Origin: Saccharothrix sp. S26
GTDB lineage: Bacteria; Actinomycetota; Actinomycetes; Mycobacteriales; Pseudonocardiaceae
DNA length: 64,000 bases
Direction: 5' to 3'
Assembly: GCF_021390395.1 (NCBI RefSeq)
Contig: NZ_JAJUWT010000001.1
Coordinates: 186,001-250,000 of the forward strand
The translations under genes were made by a program, and so were the position numbers. Each line of letters begins with the position of its first letter. The first letter of the stretch is position 1. Positions 30,854 through 38,995 of this stretch are shown piece by piece. The notes beneath the pieces were generated by a model, which searched no databases, was not told where the DNA came from, and was given only the letters and a program-made list of their open reading frames with translations.

Positions 30854-30913
30854 GTCCTGAGCGTTGAACTCGGGGGTTCTGAACGTAGGACACTCGCGTT
30901 CTGAACGTAGGAC
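30854..30913 (-). repeat. 22-bp-period repeat array C (2 units, minus orientation)
   Basis: Two reverse-oriented units (GTTCTGAACGTAGGAC) at 30876-30891 and 30898-30913, preceded by the reverse terminal motif GAGCGTTGAACTCGGGGG. It starts 10 bp after the glycosyltransferase stop on the minus strand, so it has the same 3'-of-gene orientation as arrays A and B. Confidence 0.9.
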
Positions 30914-30923
30914 TCGCGCGGGG

Positions 30924-32282
30924 TCAGTGGTCCAGTGCCACGTCGCCGGTGATCCGCTCGGTGTTCCGGCGCGTCTTGGCCCACCCGTTGCGCCCGCGCG
31001 CCAACCGGATCACGGCCCGCCACGACGTGATGTAGAAGGTGTAGATGTAGAGCGCGTACGCGAACCCGAGGCCGACCGCCCGCCAACGACCCAGCGCAGG
31101 CGCGCACCGCGTCCGGTACACCGGTCCCCACAGCACGAACGGCAGCAGGCCGAACATCCCGTACACCGTGAACAGGATCCACGCGCCGTCGACGAACCAC
31201 GTCCACACCTCGCCCGGCGCGGTCACGGCCCGGTGGCCCAGCAGCAGCAACGGGATGGGGTAGACGAGCGTGCCGAGCAACTGCATCCACGGCTGGGCCA
31301 GGTAGTACATCATCTCCGACGCGCCCAACGTGGACAGGTGCGGCGACGCCCAGATCCGCCGCACGTACCGCAGGCACTGCATCGTCCCCTGGCCCCACCG
31401 GGTGCGCTGCGCGAGGAACCGCCGCAGGCTGTACAGCCCTTCCTGGTGCACGTGCGCGTCCAACGTGAACCCGGTGCGCCACCCCGCGGTGAGCAGGTGC
31501 ACCCCCAGCTCGAAGTCCTCCAGCAGCGACCCGCGCCACGGCTGACCGGCCGGCCCGGCGATGGAGTCCAACGCCGACAACCGGGTGAACTGGCCGTTGC
31601 CGCCCATGGAGATCGTGCCGGTGACCCCGCGTGACAGCTGGATCGCCGCGATCGCCGTCCGGAACTCCAGGTCCTGCATCCGCACCAGCAGGTCGCCGAG
31701 CACCCCGCGCCACCGCGGCACGCCCGCCTGCCGCACGCCCGCGTTCACCATCCGCACGTCCACCTGCACCGCGCCGATCGCGGGGTCGCCGAACAGGTGC
31801 TCCGCCGCGCACACGTCCAGGCAGTTGCGGGCGGGGCGCCCGTCGGCGTCGACCACGACGACCACGGCCCGGTCGGCGTCCGCGTGCCGCCCCATCCACA
31901 GCTTCAACGTCCGGTAGGCGTCGTTGAGCGCGTCACCCTTGCCGGTCCGCGCGTGCGGCCGCCGCCGTCGCACGAGGTGGATGTTGCGGTCGTCGCGGAA
32001 GCCGCGCACGACCTCCGCCGTGCCGTCGTCGGAGTCGTCGTCGATGACCCACACGTGCGCCCCGGGGAACGACTCGCGCAGGTACCGGACCGTGTCACCG
32101 ATGACGGCCTCCTCGTCGCGGCACGGCACGAGGAAGTGCCACTCGAAGTCGGCCGCCCGCCCCACCGGCCGCGGCCGGTACCGCAGGTAGGGCACCACGA
32201 TCAGGAACACGTACGTCACGAACGCGACGCTCATCGTCAGCGCCAACGCCTGGGTGAACCCCAGCAGCACGTCGAGGTTCAT
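30924..32282 (-). CDS. Processive-type GT2 membrane glycosyltransferase
   Basis: 452-residue membrane enzyme of the cellulose/hyaluronan synthase-like GT2 class. An N-terminal helix (10-31) precedes the GT-A domain: WVIDDDSDDGTAEVV, VVVVDADGRP (DxD, about 145), LLEDFELG (ED, 255-257) and QRTRWGQG (the QxxRW motif, 292-296), which marks processive beta-glycosyltransferases. Three to four C-terminal helices follow. It would polymerise a sugar chain from a UDP-sugar and extrude it. It lies 28 nt behind the exosortase gene on the same strand, so both are probably one transcript; UDP-GlcNAc 2-epimerase, a donor-making enzyme, is divergently encoded in the same island. The product is unknown. Confidence 0.9.
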   Translation of the reverse strand: MNLDVLLGFTQALALTMSVAFVTYVFLIVVPYLRYRPRPVGRAADFEWHFLVPCRDEEAVIGDTVRYLRESFPGAHVWVIDDDSDDGTAEVVRGFRDDRNIHLVRRRRPHARTGKGDALNDAYRTLKLWMGRHADADRAVVVVVDADGRPARNCLDVCAAEHLFGDPAIGAVQVDVRMVNAGVRQAGVPRWRGVLGDLLVRMQDLEFRTAIAAIQLSRGVTGTISMGGNGQFTRLSALDSIAGPAGQPWRGSLLEDFELGVHLLTAGWRTGFTLDAHVHQEGLYSLRRFLAQRTRWGQGTMQCLRYVRRIWASPHLSTLGASEMMYYLAQPWMQLLGTLVYPIPLLLLGHRAVTAPGEVWTWFVDGAWILFTVYGMFGLLPFVLWGPVYRTRCAPALGRWRAVGLGFAYALYIYTFYITSWRAVIRLARGRNGWAKTRRNTERITGDVALDH

Positions 32283-32310
32283 CGCGCCACCACGACCACG
32301 TCGGCGCGCC

Positions 32311-32829
32311 TCACCGCCGCGTCGCCAACCACACGAACGCCACCAGCGCGGCCGCGCCGCCGAACACGCTCACCATCGAGCCGAGCAGCGTGTGGCCCCA
32401 GTAGTAGCCGCGGTCGACGCCGAGCCACTCGACCAGCCCGACCAGCGTCAACACCCGCGCCTGGTTCACCACGACCACCGCGACGCCCGCCACGACCAGC
32501 GCGAACAGCACCCTGCGCGTGATCCGCGGCCGCAACGCGATCATCACCGCGCCCACCGCCAGCAGCGGCACGACGAGGAACGCCGACGTGCACTCGGGCG
32601 TCATCCGCAGGCCGAGCGGGGTGCCGGAGCCGAGCCCGAAGTAGACGGTCTGCCGTGCCACGACGACCTCCACCCCGTCGGAGCTGATCAGGTCGAGCAG
32701 CAGCCCGGACAGCAGGATCTCGGCGGTCCGGTAGGCCCGGTGCGCCACCACGAGGCCGGCGGCGGCCGCCACCAGTGCGACGACGACCACCCGGTTGAGG
32801 CGTTCGGTGCGGGGCACGGCAAGCGCCAC
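32311..32829 (-). CDS. Exosortase/archaeosortase-family transpeptidase (likely XrtP-like)
   Basis: 172-residue polytopic membrane protein with about five helices. The exosortase/archaeosortase catalytic triad is in the right order and topology: Cys80 in MTPECTSAFL, Arg125 in VNQARVLTLVGLVEW and His146 in YYWGHTLLGS. These enzymes cut C-terminal tripartite tags and transfer the protein to an envelope component. It is much shorter than proteobacterial EpsH-type enzymes, as usual for compact actinobacterial forms. GTG at 32829 with GGAAGGA upstream. Its probable substrate, with an exosortase-type tag, is encoded divergently 256 bp away. The class assignment (exosortase P) is from memory of the NCBI family naming, not from a search. 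Confidence 0.85.
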   Translation of the reverse strand: MALAVPRTERLNRVVVVALVAAAAGLVVAHRAYRTAEILLSGLLLDLISSDGVEVVVARQTVYFGLGSGTPLGLRMTPECTSAFLVVPLLAVGAVMIALRPRITRRVLFALVVAGVAVVVVNQARVLTLVGLVEWLGVDRGYYWGHTLLGSMVSVFGGAAALVAFVWLATRR

Positions 32830-32847
32830 TGAAAGAGTCCTTCCATC

Positions 32848-32860
32848 CGATCAGGGATCG
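32848..32860. promoter_or_regulatory. CGATCAGGGATCG motif upstream of the exosortase gene
   Basis: Imperfect palindrome with CGAT and ATCG arms, 18 bp upstream of the exosortase start. An almost identical sequence (one base different) stands at 35295-35307 before the second secreted protein of the island, suggesting a common regulator. Confidence 0.4.
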
Positions 32861-33018
32861 CCCGATAGGGCTGCTTGAAGGTCATCGGATCGCCGTACTG
32901 CGAACCTCACCCCCGGATCGAGTGACAACGTGAGGTGATTTCGGGCTGACTACCCACCTGCGGTGGTCCCGATTGGGCGATTCGAGTGGCCGCCGTCCCC
33001 CTTTACGGTCAGTAACCC

Positions 33019-33045
33019 TTAATCCCACGGGAGGAACGCCGATAG
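33019..33045 (+). promoter_or_regulatory. WhiG/FliA-like promoter candidate
   Basis: TTAA, 15 nt, GCCGATAG, against the WhiG/FliA consensus TAAA-N15-GCCGATAA (one mismatch in each box). It lies 40 bp before the ATG of the tagged secreted protein. WhiG controls early sporulation in aerial hyphae of streptomycetes; whether this organism has WhiG cannot be seen here. Confidence 0.4.
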
Positions 33046-33085
33046 GGGCAATTGCTCGATAAACACGTTTCGAGAAAGGAGCCCC

Positions 33086-33859
33086 ATGCGTGTCCGAATG
33101 ACGCGTCGTGCCGCGGTGGCCGGGCTGGTCGCCGTCGCGGCGCTCGTCGTGAGCGCCGCGCCCGCCTCGGCGGCGCCCGGGGACGCCTCGGCCCACGGCG
33201 CCAAGCTCGCCCTCTCGCTCCTGGGCCGGGACGCGGTGTCCGCCGGGCCCTTCGCCGCCGCCGCCGCGGACGGCCCCACGACCAGCACGTTCGCGTCCGT
33301 GGACCGGCCCGGCGTGCTGCGCACCGGCGTGCTCGACGCGTCCGCGTCACGCGATGACAAGACCGGCGGCGTCAGCTCCTGGGCGAGCACCGCCGACGTC
33401 CGCCTCGACCTGCTCGCGACCGTCACCGGCGGCCTGTCGGCCCAGTTGGCCGAGGCCGAGTGCGCGGCCACCCAGAAGGGCGTGATGGGCAAGGCGAAGC
33501 TCGCCGGGCTCGACCTCGGCCGGCTCGGCGACGTCGACGCGGAACCCGCGCCCAACACCGCGATCGACGTCGACCTCCTGGGCGTGGACATCGCCAGGGT
33601 CGTGTTCAACGAGCAGGTCCGCAACGCCGACGGCAGCCTCACCGTCAACGCCGTCCACGTCACCCTGATCGGTGGCGTGCTCGGCTCGCTCGGCTCCGGC
33701 GACCTGGTGATCTCGTCCGCGACCTGCGGTCCGGCCGGCTTGCCGATCCCGATGGCGTCCGGCGCGGGCCTGTGGATCGGGCTGGGCCTGCTCGCGCTGT
33801 TCGGCGTGCCCGTCGGCGCCGCGGCGCTGCGCCGCCGGCACGACCTCGAGGCGGTCTGA
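33086..33859 (+). CDS. Secreted protein with exosortase-type C-terminal sorting signal (choice-of-anchor P-like)
   Basis: 257-residue exported protein. The signal peptide (RMTRRAAVAGLVAVAALVV, cleavage after ASA-AP) precedes a beta-rich domain of about 190 residues with two late Cys (AEAECAAT, SSATCGPAG). The C-terminus is a tripartite tag: LPIPMASG, a hydrophobic helix of about 20 residues (GLWIGLGLLALFGVPVGAAA) and basic ALRRRH. The tag lacks an LPxTG-type Thr-Gly, which fits exosortase rather than sortase processing. The pattern VNAVHVTLxxG ... GDLVISSATC resembles the domain NCBI calls choice-of-anchor P. ATG at 33086 with AAAGGAG upstream. Divergent from the exosortase gene and followed after 2 nt by the mini-anchor gene, so these form a natural enzyme-substrate locus. 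Confidence 0.8.
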   Translation: MRVRMTRRAAVAGLVAVAALVVSAAPASAAPGDASAHGAKLALSLLGRDAVSAGPFAAAAADGPTTSTFASVDRPGVLRTGVLDASASRDDKTGGVSSWASTADVRLDLLATVTGGLSAQLAEAECAATQKGVMGKAKLAGLDLGRLGDVDAEPAPNTAIDVDLLGVDIARVVFNEQVRNADGSLTVNAVHVTLIGGVLGSLGSGDLVISSATCGPAGLPIPMASGAGLWIGLGLLALFGVPVGAAALRRRHDLEAV

Positions 33860-33861
33860 GC

Positions 33862-34029
33862 ATGTACAGGGTTCCCGGCAGCGGTGTCGCGGTCGGTACG
33901 GGAATCGGCTCGTTGGCGGCCACCGGCGCCGGCGTCGCGTGGTGGGTGGTGGCCGGTGTCGTGCTGCTGGTGGCCGGCCTGCTGCTGATCCGCGCGTCAC
34001 GCGGGCGACGAGCGGCGGCCGACGAGTAG
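33862..34029 (+). CDS. 55-residue LAATG mini-anchor membrane protein
   Basis: Very small protein: about 17 N-terminal residues (MYRVPGSGVAVGTGIGS), then LAATG, a single hydrophobic helix (VAWWVVAGVVLLVAGLLLI) and the basic end RASRGRRAAADE. It looks like a bare class E sortase (LAxTG) or exosortase-type anchor with no passenger domain and no signal peptide. The ATG lies 2 nt after the tagged protein's stop, so it is translated from the same message. Such small tag-only proteins could act as an assembly partner or a decoy substrate. Family not recognised. Confidence is for the gene being real. Confidence 0.65.
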   Translation: MYRVPGSGVAVGTGIGSLAATGAGVAWWVVAGVVLLVAGLLLIRASRGRRAAADE

Positions 34030-34115
34030 CGCGCGTGCGCCCCGGTCGCGCGCCCACCCCCAGTCGCGCGCCCGGGGCGCCGCACCACCCACCGAACCGC
34101 AGTGAGAGGAGCAAG

Positions 34116-35279
34116 GTGAAGGAAGTCGTGCTGCTCGCGGGCACCCGGCCCGAAGCGGTGAAGATCGCGCCGGTGGCGCTGGCGCTGGGCGACCACCCGG
34201 TGCTCCGACCCGTGATCGTGCACAGTGGACAGCACAACGGCATGGTCGAGCAGGCGCTGCGCTCGTTCGGCCTGCTCGCGGACGTCGAGCTGGACGTGCC
34301 GCGGGTCACCGGCAGCCAGGCCGAGCTGCTGGCCCGCCTGGTCGCGGAGTTCGACCGGCTGCTGCGCGAGCGCGACCCGGCCGTCGTCCTCGTCCAGGGC
34401 GACACGACCACCGCACTGGCGGGCGCGCTCGCCGCCTTCTGGCGCGGCATCCCGGTCGCCCACCTCGAAGCCGGCCTGCGCACCGGCGACCTCGCCGGGC
34501 CGTTCCCCGAGGAGGGCACCCGGCAGATGATCGCCCGGATCTGCGCGCTGCACCTCGCGCCCACCGACGACGCCGCGGCCGCGCTGGTCCGCGAGGGCAT
34601 GGCCGACCGCCGGATCGTGGTCACCGGCAACACCGTGGTCGACGCCGTGCAGCGCGTCGCCGCCGCCGACCTGCCCGCCCGCGACCCCCGGCTCGCCGTG
34701 CTGGAACGCGTGCTCGACGAGCGCTCCGAACGCCTGGTCCTGGTCACGGTGCACCGGCGCGAGTCGTGGGGCGAGCCGCTGTCGCGCGTGCTGCGCGCCG
34801 TGCGGGCGATCGCCGACCGGCACCCCGACGTGCGCGTGCTGCTGCCCGTGCACCCGAACCCGCGGGTGCGCGCGGCGGCGCGGAACCTGCTCGGCGGGCA
34901 CGAGCGGATCGTGGTGACCGAGCCGTTGGACTACTCCGACCTGGTGCGCGCGCTGCGCCGGGCCGCGCTGGTGCTGACCGACTCCGGCGGCCTCCAGGAG
35001 GAAGCGCCCACGTTCGGCGTGCCGGTGCTCGTGCTGCGTGACACGACCGAGCGGGTGGCCGCGGTGGACGCGGGCTGCGCGTGGCTGGTCGGCACCGACC
35101 CGATCCGGATCATCGCCGAGGCGGGCTGGGTGCTCGGCGCGCGGCTGCGGCTGCCGTTGGGGCGCAACCCGTTCGGCGACGGGCGGGCGGCGGGCAGGGT
35201 GCGCGGGGCCTTGGAGCGGCTCGTCGGCCTGCCGAACGACTTCTCGACCGCGCCGCTGCCCGTGCGCATCCCGTGCTGA
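34116..35279 (+). CDS. wecB: UDP-N-acetylglucosamine 2-epimerase (non-hydrolysing)
   Basis: 387-residue GT-B-fold epimerase interconverting UDP-GlcNAc and UDP-ManNAc. The family markers are LLAGTRPEAVKIAPV, VIVHSGQHNGMVEQ, VQGDTTTALAGALAAF, HLEAGLRTGDLAGPFPEEGTRQMI (with the catalytic acidic residues), VTVHRRESWGEPL and LTDSGGLQEEAPTFGVPVLVLRDTTER. GTG at 34116 with GAGAGGAG upstream. It supplies an activated sugar and lies in the exosortase island opposite a processive glycosyltransferase, so ManNAc-containing glycan synthesis is a reasonable guess. Confidence 0.93.
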   Translation: MKEVVLLAGTRPEAVKIAPVALALGDHPVLRPVIVHSGQHNGMVEQALRSFGLLADVELDVPRVTGSQAELLARLVAEFDRLLRERDPAVVLVQGDTTTALAGALAAFWRGIPVAHLEAGLRTGDLAGPFPEEGTRQMIARICALHLAPTDDAAAALVREGMADRRIVVTGNTVVDAVQRVAAADLPARDPRLAVLERVLDERSERLVLVTVHRRESWGEPLSRVLRAVRAIADRHPDVRVLLPVHPNPRVRAAARNLLGGHERIVVTEPLDYSDLVRALRRAALVLTDSGGLQEEAPTFGVPVLVLRDTTERVAAVDAGCAWLVGTDPIRIIAEAGWVLGARLRLPLGRNPFGDGRAAGRVRGALERLVGLPNDFSTAPLPVRIPC

Positions 35280-35294
35280 CCGCGCCCTGTCACT

Positions 35295-35307
35295 CGATCA
35301 GGTATCG
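35295..35307. promoter_or_regulatory. CGATCAGGTATCG motif upstream of the second secreted protein
   Basis: Differs by one base from the motif at 32848-32860. It lies about 100 bp before the start codon. The shared motif ties this gene to the exosortase promoter. Confidence 0.4.
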
Positions 35308-35406
35308 GTTTTTCCACTTGCGGGTGATGTGGGCGCTAGATCGTCAGCCGCCGTCCGCCGGGGCTCGATAGTCCTCACGTCCGTGATGAAGGAGAAGGGC
35401 GACACG

Positions 35407-36069
35407 ATGAAGCAGATCGGAGCGCGCCGGGTCGGCGCCGTGGCCTCGGCGCTCGTACTCGGCCTGGTCGCGGCCGCGCCACCGGCGTCGGCGGCCAACC
35501 CGGCGGGGGTGGCGTCCGTCGGCTCCGCCGAGTTCACCAAGGCGGGCACGCGGGTCACCGTCGCGCCGCTGGCGCCGTGCGCGGTGGACGGCCGGACGTC
35601 GAACTCGTCCGAGGCGGTGAGCCGCACGGGCGTCCGGTTCGGCCCGGGCACGTCGTCGTGCGCCACCGCGGTCGTGGACCCGGACCACGGCACGACCAGG
35701 ACCACGTCCGAGGCGGACGGCACCGAGTTCGAGCTGTCGGCGCTGGTGTCGGCGGGCGGGCCGCGCCTGCGGGTGGCCCGGTGGAAGGTGACGTGCACGG
35801 GCACCGAGTCCGGCACGAGCGCGGGCTGGGCGGCCGACGGTTTGCAGGGCTTCTCGGGGCTGCCGGAGCAGATCACGCCGAACTACGTGCACGAGGTGAA
35901 GGCGGGCAACGGCGCGGTGCTGGCGACCGCGACGTTCGGCGAGACGATCCTGCCCGACCCGAACGACGGCAGCATCGCGATGAACATGCTGCACCTGCGC
36001 TTCACCGAGGCCTCGGGCTTGACCGGCGACGTCGTCCTCGGCTCCACCGCCTGCTCCCCAACCCCCTAA
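35407..36069 (+). CDS. Secreted protein related to the tagged surface protein, without an anchor
   Basis: 220-residue exported protein with signal peptide (RRVGAVASALVLGLVAAAP, cleavage near ASA-AN). The mature part has four Cys (APCAVDG, SSCATAV, VTCTGTES, STACSPTP). Its end (MNMLHLRFTEASGLTGDVVLGSTAC) aligns in pattern with the same segment of the 33.1-kb protein (VNAVHVTLIGG ... GDLVISSATC), but it stops there with no hydrophobic tag. It may be a freely secreted companion of the anchored form. ATG at 35407 with GGAGAAGGG upstream; an ATG at 35386 is possible. Repeat array D starts 10 bp after the stop. Confidence 0.75.
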   Translation: MKQIGARRVGAVASALVLGLVAAAPPASAANPAGVASVGSAEFTKAGTRVTVAPLAPCAVDGRTSNSSEAVSRTGVRFGPGTSSCATAVVDPDHGTTRTTSEADGTEFELSALVSAGGPRLRVARWKVTCTGTESGTSAGWAADGLQGFSGLPEQITPNYVHEVKAGNGAVLATATFGETILPDPNDGSIAMNMLHLRFTEASGLTGDVVLGSTACSPTP

Positions 36070-36078
36070 CCCGCGCGA

Positions 36079-36160
36079 GTCCTACCTCCAGAACGCGTGT
36101 GTCCTACGTTCAGAACGCGAGAGTCCTACGTTCAGGACCCCCGAGTTCAACGCTCAGAAC
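36079..36160 (+). repeat. 22-bp-period repeat array D (3 units + terminal motif)
   Basis: Units at 36079, 36101 and 36123 (22-bp steps). Unit 1 is diverged (TACCTCCAG). The terminal motif CCCCCGAGTTCAACGCTC plus AGAAC ends at 36160. Lies at the right edge of the exosortase island, between convergent genes. Confidence 0.9.
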
Positions 36161-36177
36161 ACGCCACCCGCGGGTTC

Positions 36178-36206
36178 GGGTGCCCCGGAGCCGATCCGGG
36201 GCACCC
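36178..36206. terminator. Hairpin terminator for pncA
   Basis: GGGTGCCCCGGA (36178-36189) pairs perfectly with TCCGGGGCACCC (36195-36206), 5-nt loop. It begins 7 bp beyond the pncA stop and could also stop plus-strand transcripts coming from the island. Confidence 0.75.
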
Positions 36207-36212
36207 AGGGGG

Positions 36213-36782
36213 TCAGCCGACGCGCGGGGTGCCCTTCAGCGTCACGCCGGCGTCACCGAGCTGCGCCAACGCCCCGTCCACCGTCGCCCGCGCCACACCG
36301 GCCGTCAGGTCCAGCAGCACGGTCGTGGCGAACCCGGCGCCCGCCGCGTCCAACGCCGTCGCCCGCACGCAGTGGTCCGTGGCGATCCCCACCACGTCCA
36401 CCCGCTCCACGCCACGCGCCCGCAGCCAGTCCACCAACTGCTCGCCCGCGCCGGACGTGCCCTCGAACCCCGAGTACGCCGCCGCGTACTCGCCCTTCGA
36501 GAACACCGCCTCCACCGCCGTCACGTCCAGCTCCGGGTGGAACGACGCACCGGCCGTCCCCGCCACGCAGTGCACCGGCCACGAGTCCACGAAGTCCGGC
36601 GTCTCGCTGAAGTGCGACCCCGGGTCCACGTGGTAGTCGCGCGTCGCCACGACGTGGTCGTACGACGACGACGCGACGTGCGCCGAGATCGCCGCCGCCA
36701 CCGCCGCACCGCCCGCCACCGCCAACGACCCGCCCTCGCAGAAGTCGTTCTGCACGTCCACCACGATCAGCGCCTTGCCCAT
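36213..36782 (-). CDS. pncA: Nicotinamidase
   Basis: Isochorismatase-fold amidase of 189 residues that hydrolyses nicotinamide to nicotinate (and activates pyrazinamide in mycobacteria). Catalytic Asp is in IVVDVQNDFCEGG, Lys in VFSKGEYAAAYSGFEG, and nucleophilic Cys in GIATDHCVRATALDA; metal ligands in TRDYHVDPGSHF. ATG at 36782, 7 nt after the pncB stop, with GAGG upstream; a GTG at 36785 is the alternative. Co-transcribed with pncB for NAD salvage. Confidence 0.95.
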   Translation of the reverse strand: MGKALIVVDVQNDFCEGGSLAVAGGAAVAAAISAHVASSSYDHVVATRDYHVDPGSHFSETPDFVDSWPVHCVAGTAGASFHPELDVTAVEAVFSKGEYAAAYSGFEGTSGAGEQLVDWLRARGVERVDVVGIATDHCVRATALDAAGAGFATTVLLDLTAGVARATVDGALAQLGDAGVTLKGTPRVG

Positions 36783-36789
36783 CACAGCC

Positions 36790-38064
36790 TCACAGGAACG
36801 TCGTCGGAATCGCGGGCTCGCCGCGGGACAGCTTCAGACCCTCCCACGGCACCGTCACCAGGGCGGCACGCAGCCGCTCCCGGCTCTCCACCAGGGTGTC
36901 GAGGTCGTCCACCCGTTGTCCAGCGCGGACCAGCGGCACGGCCAGCAGCCGGTCGTGCTCGCCCGTCGACGGCTGGGCGTCGTGCGGGAACACGACCTCC
37001 TCCAACGCCGTCCCGGTCTCCTTGTGCCGCCGCAGCGCGCTCTTGCGCCCGCCGCGCGACTCCTTGTGCGAGCTGCGCTTGGCCACCGGCCGCCCGTCCA
37101 CCTCGACCAGCTTGTAGACCATGCCCGCGGTCGGTGCGCCGGACCCCGTGACCAGCGACGTGCCGACGCCGTACGCGTCCACCGGTTCGGCCCGCAGCAT
37201 CGCGATCGAGTACTCGTCGAGGTCGCCCGACACCACGATCCGGGTGTTCCGCGCGCCCAGCGAGTCGAGCTGGTCGCGCGCCTGCCGCGCCAGCACGCCC
37301 AGGTCGCCGGAGTCGATCCGCACCGCGCCCAGCTCAGGCCCGGCCACCTCCACGGCGGTCTTGATGCCGTTGGTGATGTCGTAGGTGTCCACCAGGAGGG
37401 TCGTGTCCACGCCCAACGCCTCGACCTGCGCCCGGAACGCCTCCTCCTCGCTGTCGTGCAGCAGGGTGAACGCGTGCGCGCACGTCCCGGCGGTCGGGAT
37501 GCCGTGCCGCCGGGCCGCCTCCAGGTTCGACGTGGCGGTGAACCCGGCCAGGTACGCGGCGCGTGCGGCGGCCACCGCCGCCTCCTCGTGCGTGCGGCGC
37601 GACCCCATCTCGATCATGCGCCGCCCGTTGGCCGCGCTGACCATCCGCGCCGCGGCCGACGCGATCGCGCTGTCGTGGTTGAGGATCGACAGGGCGAGCG
37701 TCTCCAGCACCACGCCCACGCCGAACGGCGCGCGCACGGACAGGATCGGCGAGCCCGGGAAGTACAGCTCGCCCTCCGGGTAGCCGTCCACGTCACCGGT
37801 GAACGAGTAGTCCGCCAGCCACGACAGCGTGGCCTGGTCGACCACGTTCGTGCGTTCCAGCAGCTCCAGGTCACGTTCGGTGAACGTGAAGTCGGTGATC
37901 GCGTCCAGCAGCCTGCCGGTGCCCGCGACCACCCCGTACCGCCTGCCCTCCGGCAGCCGCCGGGCGAAGACCTCGAAGACGCACGGCCGGTCCGCGGTGC
38001 CGTCGCGCAGCGCCGCGGCGAGCATCGTCAACTCGTAGTGGTCGGTGAACAGCGACGTCGACAT
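36790..38064 (-). CDS. pncB: Nicotinate phosphoribosyltransferase
   Basis: 424-residue NAD-salvage enzyme that forms nicotinate mononucleotide from nicotinate and PRPP. Visible are [19 protein letters not shown], the phosphorylated-His region and ribose-phosphate contacts in [64 protein letters not shown] and [12 protein letters not shown]. Start ATG at 38064; the ribosome site is weak. Upstream and divergent is clpS, with 77 bp between, exactly as in the mycobacterial pncB1-clpS arrangement. Confidence 0.95.
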   Translation of the reverse strand: MSTSLFTDHYELTMLAAALRDGTADRPCVFEVFARRLPEGRRYGVVAGTGRLLDAITDFTFTERDLELLERTNVVDQATLSWLADYSFTGDVDGYPEGELYFPGSPILSVRAPFGVGVVLETLALSILNHDSAIASAAARMVSAANGRRMIEMGSRRTHEEAAVAAARAAYLAGFTATSNLEAARRHGIPTAGTCAHAFTLLHDSEEEAFRAQVEALGVDTTLLVDTYDITNGIKTAVEVAGPELGAVRIDSGDLGVLARQARDQLDSLGARNTRIVVSGDLDEYSIAMLRAEPVDAYGVGTSLVTGSGAPTAGMVYKLVEVDGRPVAKRSSHKESRGGRKSALRRHKETGTALEEVVFPHDAQPSTGEHDRLLAVPLVRAGQRVDDLDTLVESRERLRAALVTVPWEGLKLSRGEPAIPTTFL

Positions 38065-38141
38065 GGGGACAGAGCCTAAGCGGTCGGCCGGGGTGGCCCT
38101 GCGGGCTCCACCGCGGAGCGGAACATGACACCATTGGCGGT

Positions 38142-38441
38142 ATGACCACGCCCGTCGAGCATGAGCGGACGCAGGTTGACCCGGCAGGCGAGGAGGTCCG
38201 CTCCGAGGACCGCCCCTGGCAGACGCTGGTCTGGAACGACCCGGTGAACCTGATGTCCTACGTGACGTACGTGTTCCAGAAGCTGTTCGGCTACAGCCGC
38301 GACCACGCGACCAAGCTGATGCTGGACGTGCACCACAAGGGCAGGGCGATCGTGTCGTCGGGGACCAAGGACAAGGTGGAGGCCGACGTGGCCAAGCTGC
38401 ACGCGGCCGGGCTCTGGGCGACCATGCAGCGTTCGTCGTGA
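38142..38441 (+). CDS. clpS: ATP-dependent Clp protease adaptor ClpS
   Basis: 99-residue adaptor that delivers N-degron substrates to ClpC/ClpAP. The core [46 protein letters not shown] carries the N-end binding pocket (ND...M) and the Clp-contact helix. An acidic tail of about 25 residues precedes the core. The stop overlaps the GTG of the following DUF2017 gene, as in mycobacteria. Confidence 0.96.
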   Translation: MTTPVEHERTQVDPAGEEVRSEDRPWQTLVWNDPVNLMSYVTYVFQKLFGYSRDHATKLMLDVHHKGRAIVSSGTKDKVEADVAKLHAAGLWATMQRSS

Positions 38442-38995
38442 AGAAGTGGACACGCACCGGCGACCAGGTGCTCGGCCGGTTCGACCGGCAGGAAGCGGCC
38501 GTGGTGCGCGGCCTGGTGAGCCAGATCCAGGACATGCTGCTGGCCCGCGCCGAGGAGGCGCCGCAGGACGAGCTGGCGGAGCTGACCGGCATCCGCACCG
38601 GGCCGTCCACGCCGCCGGACGACCCGATCCTGGGCCGGCTGCTGCCGGACTTCCACCGGCTCGACCCCGACGCGCCGGACCCGGCCGAGGTCGACTCGGC
38701 CAACGCGCTGCGGTCGTTGCACGAGCCGGAGCTGCTGGACCTCAAGACCGGGGTCGCGGCCGTGGTGCTCCAGACGTGCCCGCCCGACGGCGGTGAGGTG
38801 CGGCTGGCGTTGGAGCAGGCCGAGGCGTGGCTGTCGGCGTTGAACGACGTGCGGCTGGCGCTGGGCACGGCGCTGGACGTGCAGGAGGACATGCCCGACG
38901 AGCTGCCGCCGGACGACCCGCGGTCGCCGCACCTGGGCGTCTACCACTGGTTGACGTGGGTGCAGGAGACGCTGGTCGAAGCGGTCATGAACTGA
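38438..38995 (+). CDS. DUF2017 family protein
   Basis: 185-residue helical protein of unknown function, ortholog by position of mycobacterial Rv1332. Conserved parts are [53 protein letters not shown] and a C-terminal [22 protein letters not shown] ... [15 protein letters not shown]. The constant association with clpS suggests a role in regulated proteolysis, but no activity is known. GTGA overlap with clpS and TGATG overlap with the next gene. Confidence 0.9.
   Translation: MKKWTRTGDQVLGRFDRQEAAVVRGLVSQIQDMLLARAEEAPQDELAELTGIRTGPSTPPDDPILGRLLPDFHRLDPDAPDPAEVDSANALRSLHEPELLDLKTGVAAVVLQTCPPDGGEVRLALEQAEAWLSALNDVRLALGTALDVQEDMPDELPPDDPRSPHLGVYHWLTWVQETLVEAVMN

Noticed and set aside
30802-31899. 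Extension of the dinG frame far upstream
   Set aside because: The extra 366 codons are antisense shadow of the glycosyltransferase gene and contain repeat array C; the helicase begins at 30801.
32688-32885. 65-codon frame starting ATGACCTTCAAGC upstream of the exosortase
   Set aside because: It overlaps the exosortase coding region in another frame and its later residues are shadow sequence.
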